The notes under the pieces: model-generated | Database searches by the model: none | Seen by the model: only the letters and a program-made list of their open reading frames with translations | Told to the model about the DNA's origin: nothing | Position numbers and translations under genes: made by a program | Shown: piece after piece, positions 29,101-44,100 of the stretch | Layout: every line of letters starts with the position of its first letter | Position numbering within the stretch: the stretch's first letter is position 1 | DNA from: Owenia fusiformis | Taxonomy: Eukaryota; Annelida; Polychaeta; Sabellida; Oweniidae | DNA: 64,000 nt | Direction of reading: 5' to 3' | NCBI GenBank assembly: GCA_903813345.2 | Contig: CAIIXF020000004.1 | Location: forward strand, 15,075,196 to 15,139,195

Positions 29101-32100
29101 TGCAATTAATGGTTTTTGATCCTATTCATTTTGATAACAAGCAACTCAATTTTGATATTGATCAACTTCAATATTGATCAACTTGATTGTTTTGGTAAAG
29201 TTAAAGATAGTAATATAAATAGTAGTATAGTTAAAGAGAGACATATAAATAGGAGGTAGACTAATGGAACAGCCAGAATAACTGTATTTTTGAAATTTTC
29301 ACATAGCTGGTCTAATTTCTCAAATTTCATATTGATTTAGAAGATGTATTGCTTCCAATTTTGTTATGTGCATTTTTCAATGTTTTTATCGTACCTAACA
29401 AAAGGTACGATATTGTAGTCAGCTTGACGGGTGGCGGGCAGGCGGGCGGCGGGCGGGCGGGTGGGCGGGCGGCGTCTCACTTTTCAGCTTGTCTACAGGT
29501 TTCCAGCCAAACCATTTGAGGGATTCATCTGAAATTCTCAGGGATGTTTCTACATATCAACGTCAAGAACTGATTAGTTTTTGGGCATTCTGGGTAAATC
29601 TTAAGGTGGTCATTTAGGATTTTCTGTCCTAAAATCTTCACTTTCAAGACTTGTCTACAGGTTTCCAGCCAAACCATTTGAGGGATTCATCTGAAATTTT
29701 CAGGGATGTTTTTACATATCAACGTCAAGAACTGATTAGTTTTTGGGCATTCTGGGTAAATCTTAAGGTGGCCATTTTGGATTTTCCGTCCTAAAATCTT
29801 CACTTTCAAGACTTGTCTACAGGTTTCCAGCCAAACCATTTGAGGGATTCATCTGAAATTTTCAGGGATGTTTCTACATATCAACGTCAAGAGCTGATTA
29901 GTTTTTGGGCATTCTGGGTGAATCTTAAGGTGGCCATTTTGGATTTTCCGTCCTAAAATCTTCACTTTCAAGACTTGTCTACAGGTTTCCAGCCAAACCA
30001 TTTGAGGGATTCATCTGAAATTTTCAGGGATGTTTCTACATATCAACGTCAAGAACTGATTAGTTTTTGGGCATTCTGGGTAAATCTTAAGGTGGCCATT
30101 TTGGATTTTCTGTCCTAAAATCTTCACTTTCAAGACTTGTCTACAGGTTTCCAGCCAAACCATTTGAGGGATTCATCTGAAATTTTCAGGGATGTTTCTA
30201 CATATCAACGTCAAGAACTGATTAGTTTTTGGGCATTCTGGGTAAATTTTAAGGTGGCCATTTTGGATTTTCCGTCCTAAAATCTTCACTTTCAAGACTT
30301 GTCTACAGGTTTCCAGCCAAACCATTCAAATTTTTTTATTACATATGTTACACAGTGATAAGTTCTAGAGCTGATTAACTTTTCTGCGGCCATCTTGCTT
30401 TCTTGGTCAACAAGACCACAATGCTGTGTTTTAGGTACGATATTGTTCACGTCTGTGCCTTGTTAGGTTCATATTCTGCAGTTTGATTTTAACTTCATCA
30501 TTTTGTTTGATTGTGATTTAAAAAATTGTAAAAACATTTTTCAAATTTAGTCCTCAAGCTTAGCCAATCAAAATCAAGTATTAAGCAATGCTGTTAATTA
30601 AACTTACTAATCCTGACTTTCTGTACCATGTTAAAGTGTGGATGTAACCTGATATTTTAATGGGAGTTGCTAGCAACTTTAAAACCGGCCTCAGTGTTGT
30701 TGAGTATGTGTCTTTTTATAACAACTCAAAACCTTGTTGCTGTTGCTTAAATAAATTAACCATTTAGTCTTTTTTAATAAATCCATGATCCAGGCCAGGT
30801 TGCACAGAATGATGCCTTGCGTACTGAACTAGAAGGTGTTGTAGGGGGACTCCAGACATATCTTCATGATGTAAAACAGAGGGCAGCCAATCAGAATGAA
30901 GCATATAATTCACCTTTAATTCACTTTTATTATTTATTTATCCATGTTCCAGGCCAGGTTGCACAGAATGATGCCTTCCGTACTGAACTAGAAGGTGTTG
31001 TAGGGGGACTCCAGACAAATCTTCATGATGTAAAACAGAGGGTAGCCAATCAGAATGAAGCATTTAATTCACCTTTAATTCGCTTTTATTAATCCATGTT
31101 CCAGGCCAGGTTGCACAGAATGATGCCTTGCGTAGTGAACTAGAGGGTGTTGTAGGGGGACTTCAGACATATCTTTAGGATGTAAAACAGAGGGCAGTCA
31201 ATCAGAATGAAGCATTTAACTTACCTTTAATTCACTTTTATTAATCCATGTTCCAGGCCAGGTTGCACAGAATGATGCCTTGCGTACTGAACTAGAGAGT
31301 GTTGTAGGGGGACTCCAGACATATCTTCACGATGTAAAACAGAGGGCAGCCAATCAGAATGAAGCATATAATTCACTGCAGAGAGAGAAGGATGCATTAG
31401 AAGAAAGAATACATAACCTTGAGAAGGAGATGGGCATCATGGATTCAGAGGCTGGAGGTTATATGAAATTAAGAGAAGTATGTCCAATGTTTTAAACCTA
31501 ATAATATTTGATCACATACTGACTACACATCCTTTGAATGTTGGGATTCAGACATCATCTCTCATGTTTCTTCCTACATTCTGATGATGCTGAGTACAAA
31601 AAAATGGACCGTGAAATTTGTAAATTATGTTGTTTGAAATCAACTATATCTTTCTATTGCAATGTGGTTAAAGTGTATGGGTTAAAGGGCTGGTCCACTC
31701 GTCATTACCAAGTTACTTTTTTCACTAGGTATAGGAAAAAAAACATTGCAACTGGTCTGTAATTCCATTTTAACCAGCAACTCTCAGATCCTTAGGGCAT
31801 AAATACACGGTGTGGTTACCTTGTGAACTCAAGAAAGATTGTTAGATGTAAAAACTTACGCATGAAAAGAAAGATGGAGCAAGAGGTCTGTATAGTTATA
31901 AAAATATATATACCACTGCTGCCATCTTTCTTTCTGGGCACATTACTCTTGATCATATTGGAGCCAAGTAGTTGTAACATTGATGTAGTTGCTGTATTTT
32001 CCTTTTATATGACTGGTGTACTCTTAAACTTTTTCCAGTAGCCTAATGGATATAGGCACTGGACTGCTGCACCAGCTTTAGGTGGTTCGAATCCCAGTCG

Positions 32101-35100
32101 TGCCCAATACATATATTTTTTATTTATTTATCTCTATGCCACAATATTTTGTTTAAATCTCTTTTTATGATGTTTTTTTTCTTGCTGTGTTGTCTAACAA
32201 TTTTTGGTCATTTTCCTTTGGGCACTGTACCTACACATTGGAGACATAATCCAGAAAGACAATGGTTATAATAAAATGCTAGGTATTTAATGAAATGGAT
32301 TGCAATATATTTTTCAGAAATTGCACAATCTTGAAGTATCCTTACATACAAAAGATGAAGAAAATCAGATGCTAAAATCACAGCTTGATGAAACACAAAA
32401 ATCAATGGCTGATAAACAAGTTATGTTAAATAAACTTGAAAATGAACAAAAGAGGGCAGCACATGCTGTTGATGAACTAAAGCAGGTTGATATTGGAAAA
32501 GATATGATGGGTAACAGAATAAAAGAGCAACTTGAACACATTCAGGTTAGTGAGAAAGTGAACTTTAAGTTATATCAGTGACATCATGAATAAACTACTG
32601 TATACTAATATGATTTTCCAGGCAGCTAACCCAAAGTTAGTGAAAAGAACAGTGAGATGCAAGAGTTATTCAATAAGTCTACACAAGATTATTCCATTGC
32701 CTTAGTTATGTGCTTACATTATGTCAAAGTAATTCCATTATCTTTTGTGTAATTCCAGGCAGCTAACACAGAGCTTCAATCCCAGTTACAAGAAAGAGAC
32801 AATGAGATTCAAGAGTTACTCAACAAATCAACCCAGCCTCAACATATTCAACAGAAACTACAGGACATGATGGAAAGCATTGATGCAGGCCAGGTGTGTT
32901 CATCTTAAAATAAAATCAAACTCAATGCCAGCATTGCTTTCCTTATTTTATTTACATATTTATAATGACAAAATACACTGATCTCCCAATTTCTGTACAA
33001 TTTAATACCATCAGGTCTGCATTTAATTGAGTTTGGGTAATGCGTATACACGTATAAGGTGGCTTTGATTTAACTTTTTGAGATTAAATAAGAGGTTGAT
33101 TAAAATTGATAGCAAAATATACATTATTTGGCTTACATATAATTGCATATTTTTCTCCAGGCCCCAGATGAATCCATATTTGAAGAACCAAATGAGGTTA
33201 ATGAAGCTTTAATGGAGATGCAGCGCCAGCTAGTTGACAAGATATACACTAGCCAGGCAGACGTGAAGAAAGCTGAGAAAGAGAAATCAAAGGTATTTTC
33301 TCATTTAATGGAAGAAATCAAATTAGATTAATATACAGGGAAAGTTAAATTTGAATGTATGTGGTTAGAACATTTCATGAATTAAAAGTATAATTAAAAA
33401 ACAATGTTTTAGTTTGAGCATGACTGTTTTAGGCCGAGTCAGAAGTAAGAAAATTGAGAGAACAACTCTCAAAATTGAACCAAGCTAACACCACACAACC
33501 TCAACACAACTCCAGCAATGGTGATAATGACACAATAGCTCAACTGCAAGAGGAAATATCTCAGCTAAAAGATGCCTTAAAACAGTCCATGCAAAAACAG
33601 ACATCTAACCAATCCACTGGTCTACCTAACCACTTCCTTGAGCCTACACCTCGTAGTGACCACACCAGCATTGGGGGCTCACAAAGGGGACCTTTGAGTG
33701 GTATAGGAGGTTCACAGTGGGGTGCTATGAGTGATGATTCAGATGTTATCGAAGAGAAGGCCATTTATGAGCAACTGCAGAATGAGTTAGAAGATCTGAG
33801 AAATAGACTTGAAGAGAAGGATAGACTGGCATCAAAACAGGTGAACAAATTCATTTTCATATATAGATCTACATCTACATGTATTTAAATTAATAAATGC
33901 AAAGGGGAAAACTGTGCAATCGAAAAATCAGAATGGATCATAAATAAGAACTAGTAACATAAACGCAATGATCATTTATTTAAATTGACTTGTAAAATTG
34001 ACCAAAGTGGTTCTGCTAACATGCTGTTGAAAATACAGTATAATTTGGAAGGAATTAACAACTTGTAAACTGCTTCTATTGATTTTCAAGGCAATGAATG
34101 CAGAGAATGAGATGCTCAAATTAAAGAGAGAATTAGATAGAAAAGAAAAAGAGTTAGAAAATGCTAGAAATTTCCATGTTCCACAAGCTAGCCATCCTTC
34201 AGTTGATGACCATTATAGAGATAAAGATCACCATAGCAACCAAGATTCCTATGATGTTACATATGATAGAAGGTTAGTAGGAAAATTATAAATCTATGAC
34301 CGAAGCAAAACAGTTACAATTAGAATGAAGTTCTCAATAATAATTTTTTTTATGTCAACACCAAGAGTGATGACATATTGTTATGGTCCCACAATTTTTG
34401 CAATGGCAGTTGGTGTTCATCATTTGGAATTTGTCTGTAAGAAATGGCGACGTTTGGTTGGTGACATTTAGCGTGTTAATGCCTTGTCTAGTAATATGGT
34501 AATTCCTAATTCCAGAAATCAAGGCCAAAACAAAGCAACACAACAAGGCAATCCACAACATCACCATGGCAACCAATATGATTACCCTCACAACTCAGGT
34601 CAAAACTACCGCAATGGCCACCCTAGTGGACCTCCTAGCTGGGCAACCCAGCCTATTCCCCACCAAAGGGGTGGTCAAATCCCTCCTGAGGATGACCCAA
34701 TGGTGAGGGAGCTACATGGAGAACTGGAAAAAGCTCAAGATGACATAACAGAACTTGTTCAACTCCTAAAGGAGAAAGACCACGACTTGCAAGATACGAT
34801 GGCCCAAACTGGAAGGTCAAATCAAATTGTTGGTATGCATCCCATCTGTCTAATTCCTATTTATTGTTGTCTTATGTTTTAATAATGAGAACACATTTGG
34901 GAACACTGATGTTACTATTTCGTGCTTTGTAAAGTCAAACGCTTGTAAAAAAAATTTTTAAATTTACAAACGTAAATGTTTAGTTGGTCTAGGGCCATCT
35001 TGCTCAAGTTCTTGGATGGCCAATTTGTTCATAATTTTACAAACTAAATTATCATTCAGCTTGAATTTTATGTTTCAGCTGCCAAAGAAGAAGAAATTGA

Positions 35101-38100
35101 AAGATTGCATGATTTGTTAGAAGATCAGAGGGGGGAAATAGAACGGCTCAATGATATTCTACACAGATTAACTGGAAAACCTCCAGGTATTTATTGCAAT
35201 GTGATTCAATTGTTTTCAATGAACAAAATGTTTATACATAAATGTACACATAAAGTATTGGAAGTTTTAAACACTAAACATTTATATTCTTATATTTTAG
35301 TGAATGTGTAGTCAGAAATTCGCTGGAGGTGTTATTTGACAGTGACATCTATTTAAAACATTATTTTTTATCAGATTGTTTTATAATAATGTTTAATTTC
35401 AGGGACAGATAAGGATGCTGAGATTCAGCAATTACGTCATGATATTTCACGTCTTCGTGACCATGTGGCTCCCTCTATAGGCAGTGATAACCATGACAAT
35501 AGAGTTCCAAGTGGGTACCATGGTAATGGTGCTCCAAGAGAGAGACAGGTGCATTTTAATCCATCAGTACAAATACAACCTGATGCAAACAATGAAGCGC
35601 CATACAATGTTCCTTCTACAAGAGATTCTTCCCAAGTGGGAGTGAATGGAAGAGCCTATAACTCACAGGGAGGCAATTTATTTGGTGGAACAGCAAGTAT
35701 AGACGGCTCTTATAGACCATATGATGGAACCAATGCCCATATGGGACAAGCAACTGCAAATATAGGACACATGGCTTCCAATATGGAACATATGGCTTCA
35801 AATAGTAATCAAATTCCTCCAGGAACAGGTGGTACTTATACTGGACAAGTGAATTCAAATATGGGACAACCAACTTCAAATATGGTCCAGATGCCTGCTA
35901 CTATGAGTCAAATGACATCTCATATGCCAAATATTCCAAATAATCAAATCCCTGTAACATTCAGTCAGATTCCTACAACACTCATTCCTCCAGTACATTC
36001 CAGTGTCATCCCTACCGTCATTCAACAAGGAACTCCATTCCCTGCTGTGTCCCAAGTAGCTCTGACAACTGCTGTCACACAGCAAGGAGCTCCACCCCCT
36101 GTTGTCACTCAACATGTAGCTCCACCTACTACTGTCACTCAACAAGTGGTTCCACCTTCTACTGTGCAACAAGTACCTCCAACCACCGAGGGTGTCCCTG
36201 TAACAGATGATGGCCTCTACTGTAACGTGCCAGAACATCATGAACTAGTAGGTTATCCTTTTTTTTAAATTTAGGCCCAATAACTCAATTTTTATTCACC
36301 CTTTTATTTCTTACTGAAAATATTGGACATTTTAATTTGAAAAACATCACTTGAAATCACTTGAAAACTTGATCATAACTTTGATCATAAAGAAATTAAT
36401 TTTGGGGTTTTAAAGATAATGCATTTATTTCCAGGAGGATTATGTGAGTGAACTACAAGACAAGATTAAATTACTCAAGGAGAAACTGGCAATAGTTAAG
36501 GTATGTGACCTGGTTTACTAAGCCATTCATTTTATTGAGAAAATAGTTGTGACGCAACTGTCAACATTAGTTTAATCATAAGAAATGCTTGTGTTTTATT
36601 AAAAAAGATTTAGGGATTATCACGAAGCTATTTATGTTATGGATAAACTATGTGTGCTGGGTTCAAGGAGGAATAATAGCCAATGTGCAATTCTAATAAA
36701 AGATAAACGTATTAGCAGCTGATCATTTGGCATCAAAAGGAGTGGAATATTGATGGATTGTGTTCTTTATTTTTTGCTTATATTTGGCAACCATGCTTTC
36801 ATTACTAATTTATGTTTTCTTCCAGGAACAAAGAAGATCAGACCCAGTTCTAGTTAGTCCAGTGAGAAAAACCAAAGATAAACAGAAAGAAAGAAGTGCA
36901 ATTAAAAGATTAAAGGTAGAAGTGTATGCATTCATCATGTACATTTTTGTAAAATTGTGCTCTTTGATTTATTAATAAATTCACGATGAAATGCATAGAG
37001 AATGCTGCAATCTGTTTAAAATTGAAAGCATTGCCATAATGGTGATTATGATGAATAATTGCTTTCTGACAAAACCTCTACCAATGTCTGTAGATTCAAA
37101 ATCAAAGGTGAGTTCTGTTTTGTATTACTCATTTGAATCATTTACAATTTTACAGCAAATAAATTAAATAATTTGCTGCAAGTATAAACTGTTTTGATTT
37201 ATTTAAATATAGGGCGAACTAGAAGATCGTAGAGATGAACTAGAAGGACTCGATCTTGCAATAGAGTCACAAAAGACAACTCTTCAATTTATGAAGGAGG
37301 AGGAAAGAAAGTTGGGAAATGAAAAGGAGGCTGCCAACAGAGAGTTAAATGACCTGAGGAGAGCTAATGCACAAATCAACCAGAGAAGGTATGTTTTATG
37401 CCACGGGATCAATGGACATCATTATTTGTTATTGTTTCATCCAGTTCTTAAACGATTTTTACCTAAATTGTTTTGTTCACAATAAAATAGGATCATCATG
37501 ATTGCAAGGCCTAAGAAATTTGATTCTATGATGCCTGTCAGTCTGGTTAGTTTCTTATTCGTGCCTGACTGTCTGTCCATCATCATCAAGTTAAGGAGGA
37601 TTTCAGGCTTCAAGATGTTCTCCCATCTGTTCTATTATGATTCAACCCATTGAAATGATAGGGACTACACTGTTAATTGCTCACTAGTCTAGTGACGATT
37701 TGTATATATCTGAGTTGTCTTTATTTTTACAAAAATGCATTTGTTTTAGAGAGTATCTCGAAGGCAGACTGGATGCAGAAACTGAAGAATCTGATTATGA
37801 CCTAGACCAGGAATACACAGATCAAACCCTGCGTGGAAGGCAGAAATATCTCCTGAATGAGGTCAAATGTTTGGAGACAACTTTAGCAAAACGTCGTGCA
37901 GAATTAAGACAATCTGATAGACTTTTAGCAGAGTGTCAGAGTGACTTGGCGGCTGCTAGAGATGAGGTACAGTATATGTTCATAACTATAGATGAAACTT
38001 CCACACATTAAAACAATGTAGTACCGCAGATGAACTAATGAAGTACCTCATTCATTGTCCATCCAGCATCCTTCAATGTCAACAGGGTGGAAGTATTTAG

Positions 38101-41100
38101 CTAAAATACAAGATGTAGAGTTAAGAACAGACATTACTGGTAATAAAAAAAATATCTCTTCATGTTTCACAGCAATGGTACAATTTATTATCCTACACTT
38201 ATTGTACTAAATGTATAATAACATTAAAAATAAATTTGATATTTATTGGCAAAATGAATAACCGGAGGATATCATAATGATATACTCCGGGCAGAGGATG
38301 TCGTGACGATATATTCCGGAAACCCCAATATGCTGGGGATATTGTGACAATATACTCCGCTTGTTCATTTCACGCCAAATTGAATCATTTTAATCTGCTT
38401 GTTGATATTGATATATGCACTCGTTCGCTTTGCTCTCTTGTGCAGATATCAATATCACCTCGTAGATAAAAATGATATTCCTCATAATCATAGGATATCC
38501 TATACATATGTTGAGAATACAGCACAGGAATTGACAGTAGTTGGGAATGAACTGATACATGTATATAACAACCCTTCCTATCCCTCCTTCCACAGGCAAT
38601 GGTTACAGTACAGAAATATGACACTGCAAAGGCTGAACTTGGGACCACAGTACAAGAAGTTGCTGAAATAGACAGAAGAGCCGATATTGCTGGTAAAGAA
38701 CTGATTGAGCTTACAGAGAAGGTGAAGAGTCTACAAGAAGAGGTGGAAGTCCTTGAGACAAGAAAGTCTAAACAAGAGGAAACCCTAGCTGATATTAATA
38801 AGGTAGGCGCAGAAAGATCTTTTTACTAAAATTAGTTCGAAATGTTTCCTTATACATGTGCATTATTAATATCGTATATAACATAATATAATTTTTTTTT
38901 TAAATTTGCCAAATTATTTGGTCCAGGAGAGAATACATTTTTGACATGTATAACCTATTAAAAATGAGGTAACGCCTTATCTATAAACATACAGATCTTT
39001 ATCAAAAACCCAGATAGACGTCCTTGTTGAAACTAACCATGAAAAATTTGTATTCAGGTGATTGCCTCTAAGGATGCTGAATTCCAACAGCTTGATAGAG
39101 AGTTGCAGAAAACCAAGCACAGGTAAAAATGTTAGAATACTCAATATTATTATGGTAATACAGTGAAACCTGTAAAGTGAAACACCTCTAGAAGTGGAAC
39201 ACTCCTGTTAGTGGAACACTTTTCAGAGGCTCAAGACCAAATGACATAATGTTAATGAACCTCTATAAGTTTAACAACTTCCAATTGGAAGGCTGTTAAG
39301 TACTAAAGATTTTCATTTTCACTTCGACATTTACTGTATATGAAATGTATGAGTGGCCAATGAATCAAAAAGTTCAAGTAATATTCTATATCTATCCAAC
39401 ATCAATAACAGTTTCCATTGATACAGAACAAAGAGTATTTTTTGCAGTCACATGGAACTCCAGGAGGAAATAGAACAAGTGAAGTTACTAGAAGAAGACA
39501 AACTTAACTTTCTCCGTGAGAGTGAGGAGATATTGAACAATAGGAAAGCTGAACTAGCTAAAATATCAGATCATGTAAGTTATCCAGCTGGTTTGACTAT
39601 TCGTCTTTATTGTCCTTGGTCTGGAAGAAATTTATGCCTCAATTTTTCAAATATAAGACCATGTACATTTGTTCATGGAGGATTGGTTATACTATTAGCT
39701 TTCATTCAGTTTTTTTTATTCATTCACACTTGTCTGGTACTTTTTCAACATTCTCATTCTCCCATTTGTTCTAGATTGAGAGCGAGAGAGGGGAGCTTGA
39801 ACACATTGATAGAGAAGTAGGTAAAAAAGCTACAGAGCTAGCACAACTTGAGAAACAACAAAGTGATAGAAATAAGGAACTAGCTCAGCTTGGAAAGGAA
39901 GTGGAATCAGAGATCAATGCACGTCGGCATGAGATTCAGGTATTTTAAATTTTACACATATTAAAAGGAATAAGTGCAATATCAAAAAAGCTTTTTCATG
40001 GTGACATATAGTTTTAGCCATTGTTTTATGACAGGCATTTGGAATTTGACATCAGTGGTAAATAGTTTATAAGCCATGCCATTTTTCGTGCAGTGGATGA
40101 TTTTAACATTATTTAAATGACAAGGTAGCCTTCTGTAGAACAAGATATCTTCTACTAGAGATTCATTTGTAAACATTTCATACCTGAATGATGTATGATA
40201 TCAACTGTATATATCATCATTTAGGAAACTAGTGAAGTTCTTAGTGGTCTCCACCAACAAGAGGAACAGATGTCTTCTGCTATACAAGATAAAAAATCGC
40301 ATCTTCATGATTTAGAACTTGATATAAAAGATCAGGAAGCAAATTTAGAACATTTGGATGGTACTCTCACAAAGCATAAATTGGAGCTTAAGTCTCTATT
40401 AGAGTCCTTACATGATGCTAAAGTGGATGAAGAAAAGTTAAAAGAGTCAAATTCAGCATCACTTGCTGAGTTGGAAAAGTTAAGGAATGCAACATTAGAG
40501 GTTTGTACAGTCTGGGGACTTATGTTGATTCTTTTAAACTTTCAGTTACATGTAAGTCGAATTCAGATAATACTTATGTTGAATAAAACTGCCCTGGCAA
40601 CTATAATGATTTAAAGGAACTCTGTACTTCAATATGATGTTTACTATCTTATCGCAAAAAATTTAAAAGGATACTAGAGGTTAAGCCCTGTTATAAAAAT
40701 TAACTAGATTAAATGCACACTTAGATCTTTGTCTTAAATCTACATTTATCATGCTTTTCACAATGTTTCATGAATTGAACTCGGCAACTTACAGAATTAT
40801 CTTAATAGTGACATAATTTGTAGGAAAAATCCCTATACAGCAATATTAATGATGCAGTCAACAAGAAACAGCAAGAGAATGAACGGCTGAAGCAATCAGT
40901 TGAGAGAGAACATTTACGAGTGAAGGAACTACAGACAGAGAGGGACACCTTGGTGGCTAATGTAGAATCTCTCACACAGCAGAAACACTATATACAAGAC
41001 ACTTCCAGAGACTTAGAGGCAAAGGTTGAACAGTTGAAAAAGTAAGCATTAATATTGTACACTGTTGCTCATAAATATGGAATATTTTATAAACAGGAAC

Positions 41101-44100
41101 TGTTCGATGGAATTTCTACAAAATGATAATGAAAATGATGATGAAAATTTGTAACATGTTCTCATTCCATCATCAGTTTTGCATATAAAACTGATTGGTA
41201 TGAAAAGTTAAAACATTTATGGTTGATTAAACTTGTACTCACTCAGGTGACCCCTTGACCTCATGATAATGGTAACTTGAAAGAGGTGTCCAAATTTTAG
41301 TTGTAATCATTGTGCACATTTTATAAAATTTTAATTTAGAGTTGGAAGAGTTTTTAGAAGGCATGCCCCATAGAATAAGCAAAAAAGAGCATGGCAGGTC
41401 ATAGGGATGGCGCTCTCTGGCATGAAACAAACTGCCATTGCCAGGACCCTAGGGGTGTGTCAGGAACAGTCTCTAAAATTTTGCAGTGGTACCAAAGGTA
41501 CTGGAATATGACTCCAGGTCACAGCAATAGTAGCCCCAGAGAGAAAAATGTAAGAAACAACCACCAACTACTGCATTATGTCATCAAAATCGCTTATTTG
41601 TCAACCAGTAGTCTACGAGGTGAATGGCTGCCCAACCTCAAAACCTGTGGTCCGGAGACCTCATTATCCGGTCGACGCACCGCAAATCGCAATCGCAACG
41701 TAAATATTTAGCGAATCGTACGCAAAACGATATTATGAGGTCATCTCAAAGGCACTCTAGCGCAAATTCATTGCCGTTTTGCATCTTTAGCGCAAATCGC
41801 AGTTTTCTTATTACACGGTAGACACATCGCTTTTTTCATTTCGCATCGCAAATACACTGCTAACCGCACGCAAATTGGTATTATGCAGTCATCGCACAGT
41901 TGCGTCCACGTAAATCAGTTGATTTTTATGTCGCAAACTCCACTTTATTTGCGGCATGCCTGACCCTGCCGCAATATAAATCGCAAACATATCATCAAGA
42001 ATCTTGATAGTTTTCCTATTTAAATTAACATTATCGTTGTAGAAATCTAGGAAGTGCCCTTTGAGACATCCAACTAAAAATAGGTTAAAAAACATTAGAG
42101 ACACAAATAACCAAAACTTATCAAAATCAAGTCTGAAAGTGCACGATTATGCTACCTTGGTTTTGTGAAATCTATAATAAATATCGCAATTCCATTTCGC
42201 AAATATCGTCTGCTAAAATTAAAATATTAGGGTTCGATCAAGCTGGAAAATGTGGCGCATATTATTCCAGGATGTTCACAATAGAAGAGGTTTACGCTTA
42301 TTCAGAGACAGGAGTCAGCCGTTAGAGATGACTGACGATGAGATATTAAACAGATATTGCATGCCGAGGCCACTCATTCTTGAGTTGATTAATATATTAG
42401 ATGGGGATCTAGCGTCAAGAACAAGGAATCCTCAGGCAATTCCATGTCAGCTAAAAGTATTCATTTCATTACGATTTTATGCTACAGGTTGTATGCAAAT
42501 GATAAATGGAGATGTATTCGGGGTATCCCAACCTACTGTTTCGAACATTGTTGCTGAGGTATCGGCGGTTTTCTCTAGGTAGGCTATATCAGTCGGACTA
42601 ATTACAAAGACACCGTGTCTTGTTTTCAAGATGGGCTGCCTTCCAGTGGCAGATCTAGATTTTCGCAAGATATATATAGGTTATGTAGTGGGAGGGATTC
42701 AATATGGGTTTTATTATGATGGACAATATGATATTTACCGAGAGCCCGGAGGGTCAGAGGGAAATACCAAATTGTCCCTCACAATATGTGAAATATCAAA
42801 TTGTCATGAGGAATAAACCCATATTTAATCCCGACCAGTAAATTAGCTTTTTATTCCATGATATTCATAACTGTCTTCATAAAATCATTAGTTAGATTTT
42901 TCTATGAAAAAGTGGTATATTTAATCAAGAAAATATGACTTAGCTTTATGATATTTTTAAATATAAAAAAATTATTGTACATGTGTAACATAAACACATC
43001 AACATCAAAACATTCAGCAATACGTAAGCATTTTTGTCTGTGTCAGAGCGATGATGATAAAACTGGAATTCGTTTTCGAACATCATTTTAGCATGCTATA
43101 TCGACCCAACTGATTGAAAGAGGAAGCTTTGTTTGGCAAAAATTTTCAATACGATTTTTTCTCAATATCAAAAATATTCCTGGTTATTCATCGGGAATTA
43201 GTAGTATCATGGGATAAATAGAGATTATCCTATATGAGGTTCAGGATATTGAACTATAGGATGATCTGTTTATCCCATACCAATCTTGGTCATTTTGTTC
43301 ACGCTGTTCAATTGGCTGGAGTTCAGAAAATGTCCAACAAACCGTAAGAATTCATTTAGAATAGCCTGATTTTCAGATATTCATCCACATTTATTTAATC
43401 CCAATATCATGAACCGACTATAGGATGATCTGTTTATCCCATACCAATCTTGGTCATTTTGTTCACGCTGTTCAATTGGCCGGAGTTCAGAAAATGTCCA
43501 ACCATCCGTAAGAATTCATTTAGAATAGCCTGATTTTCAGATATTCATCCACATTTATTTCTGAAATCCTTGTTTAACAGGGATACGCTCATTTCCTTCC
43601 TTCAAACAGATCGCGATTGTCTGCCTTTTCTCCATTAACGTTTACAGTAATTATGCGCATGTTACAAAAATGAACCAATATGCGAACGGCGATTATGACG
43701 TCAGCGGGCAGATATACTATATCTGCCCGCTCAGAGTGGGACGTATAGCTATATCTGACCGCTGATGAAAATATATAGAGGTTATTTAATGGGAGGTTTT
43801 TGATACAGGGTATATCTGAGGGAAATACAATATATCAACCCGAGGGACCGTAGGGGCCGAGGGTTGATATATTGTATTTCCCTCAGATATACCCTGTATC
43901 AGAAATCGAGCATTTAATAACTGATTTATTCTATACTTAGTAGATTGTGAGGAATAATAGCAAAGTCCCCTGGCTCAGTATCTACTCCCTGAATTTATGA
44001 CGTCGTAGATCTGCTGAGCGGGAGATATATATATCTCCCCCTCACGTCACTTATCAGTTATATTCCCGCATGTTATATACCTATAACACTACTAAGTATG

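Noticed and set aside
29491-30335. Coding repeat protein in the 162-bp array (divisible by three)
   Set aside because: No frame is open across the units and there is no splice or domain signal.
30817-31092. A 91-codon ORF as a small gene
   Set aside because: It is read-through of the partial exon copies 1 and 2 plus copied intron, ending at a stop in the intron part.
32035-32108. A working tRNA gene
   Set aside because: The acceptor and T stems do not pair; only the promoter boxes and anticodon stem are preserved.
37094-37107. Possible 14-base micro-exon (AG-ATTCAAAATCAAAG-GTGAGT)
   Set aside because: Including it breaks the frame of the next exon (GELEDRR), which joins perfectly to the previous one without it.
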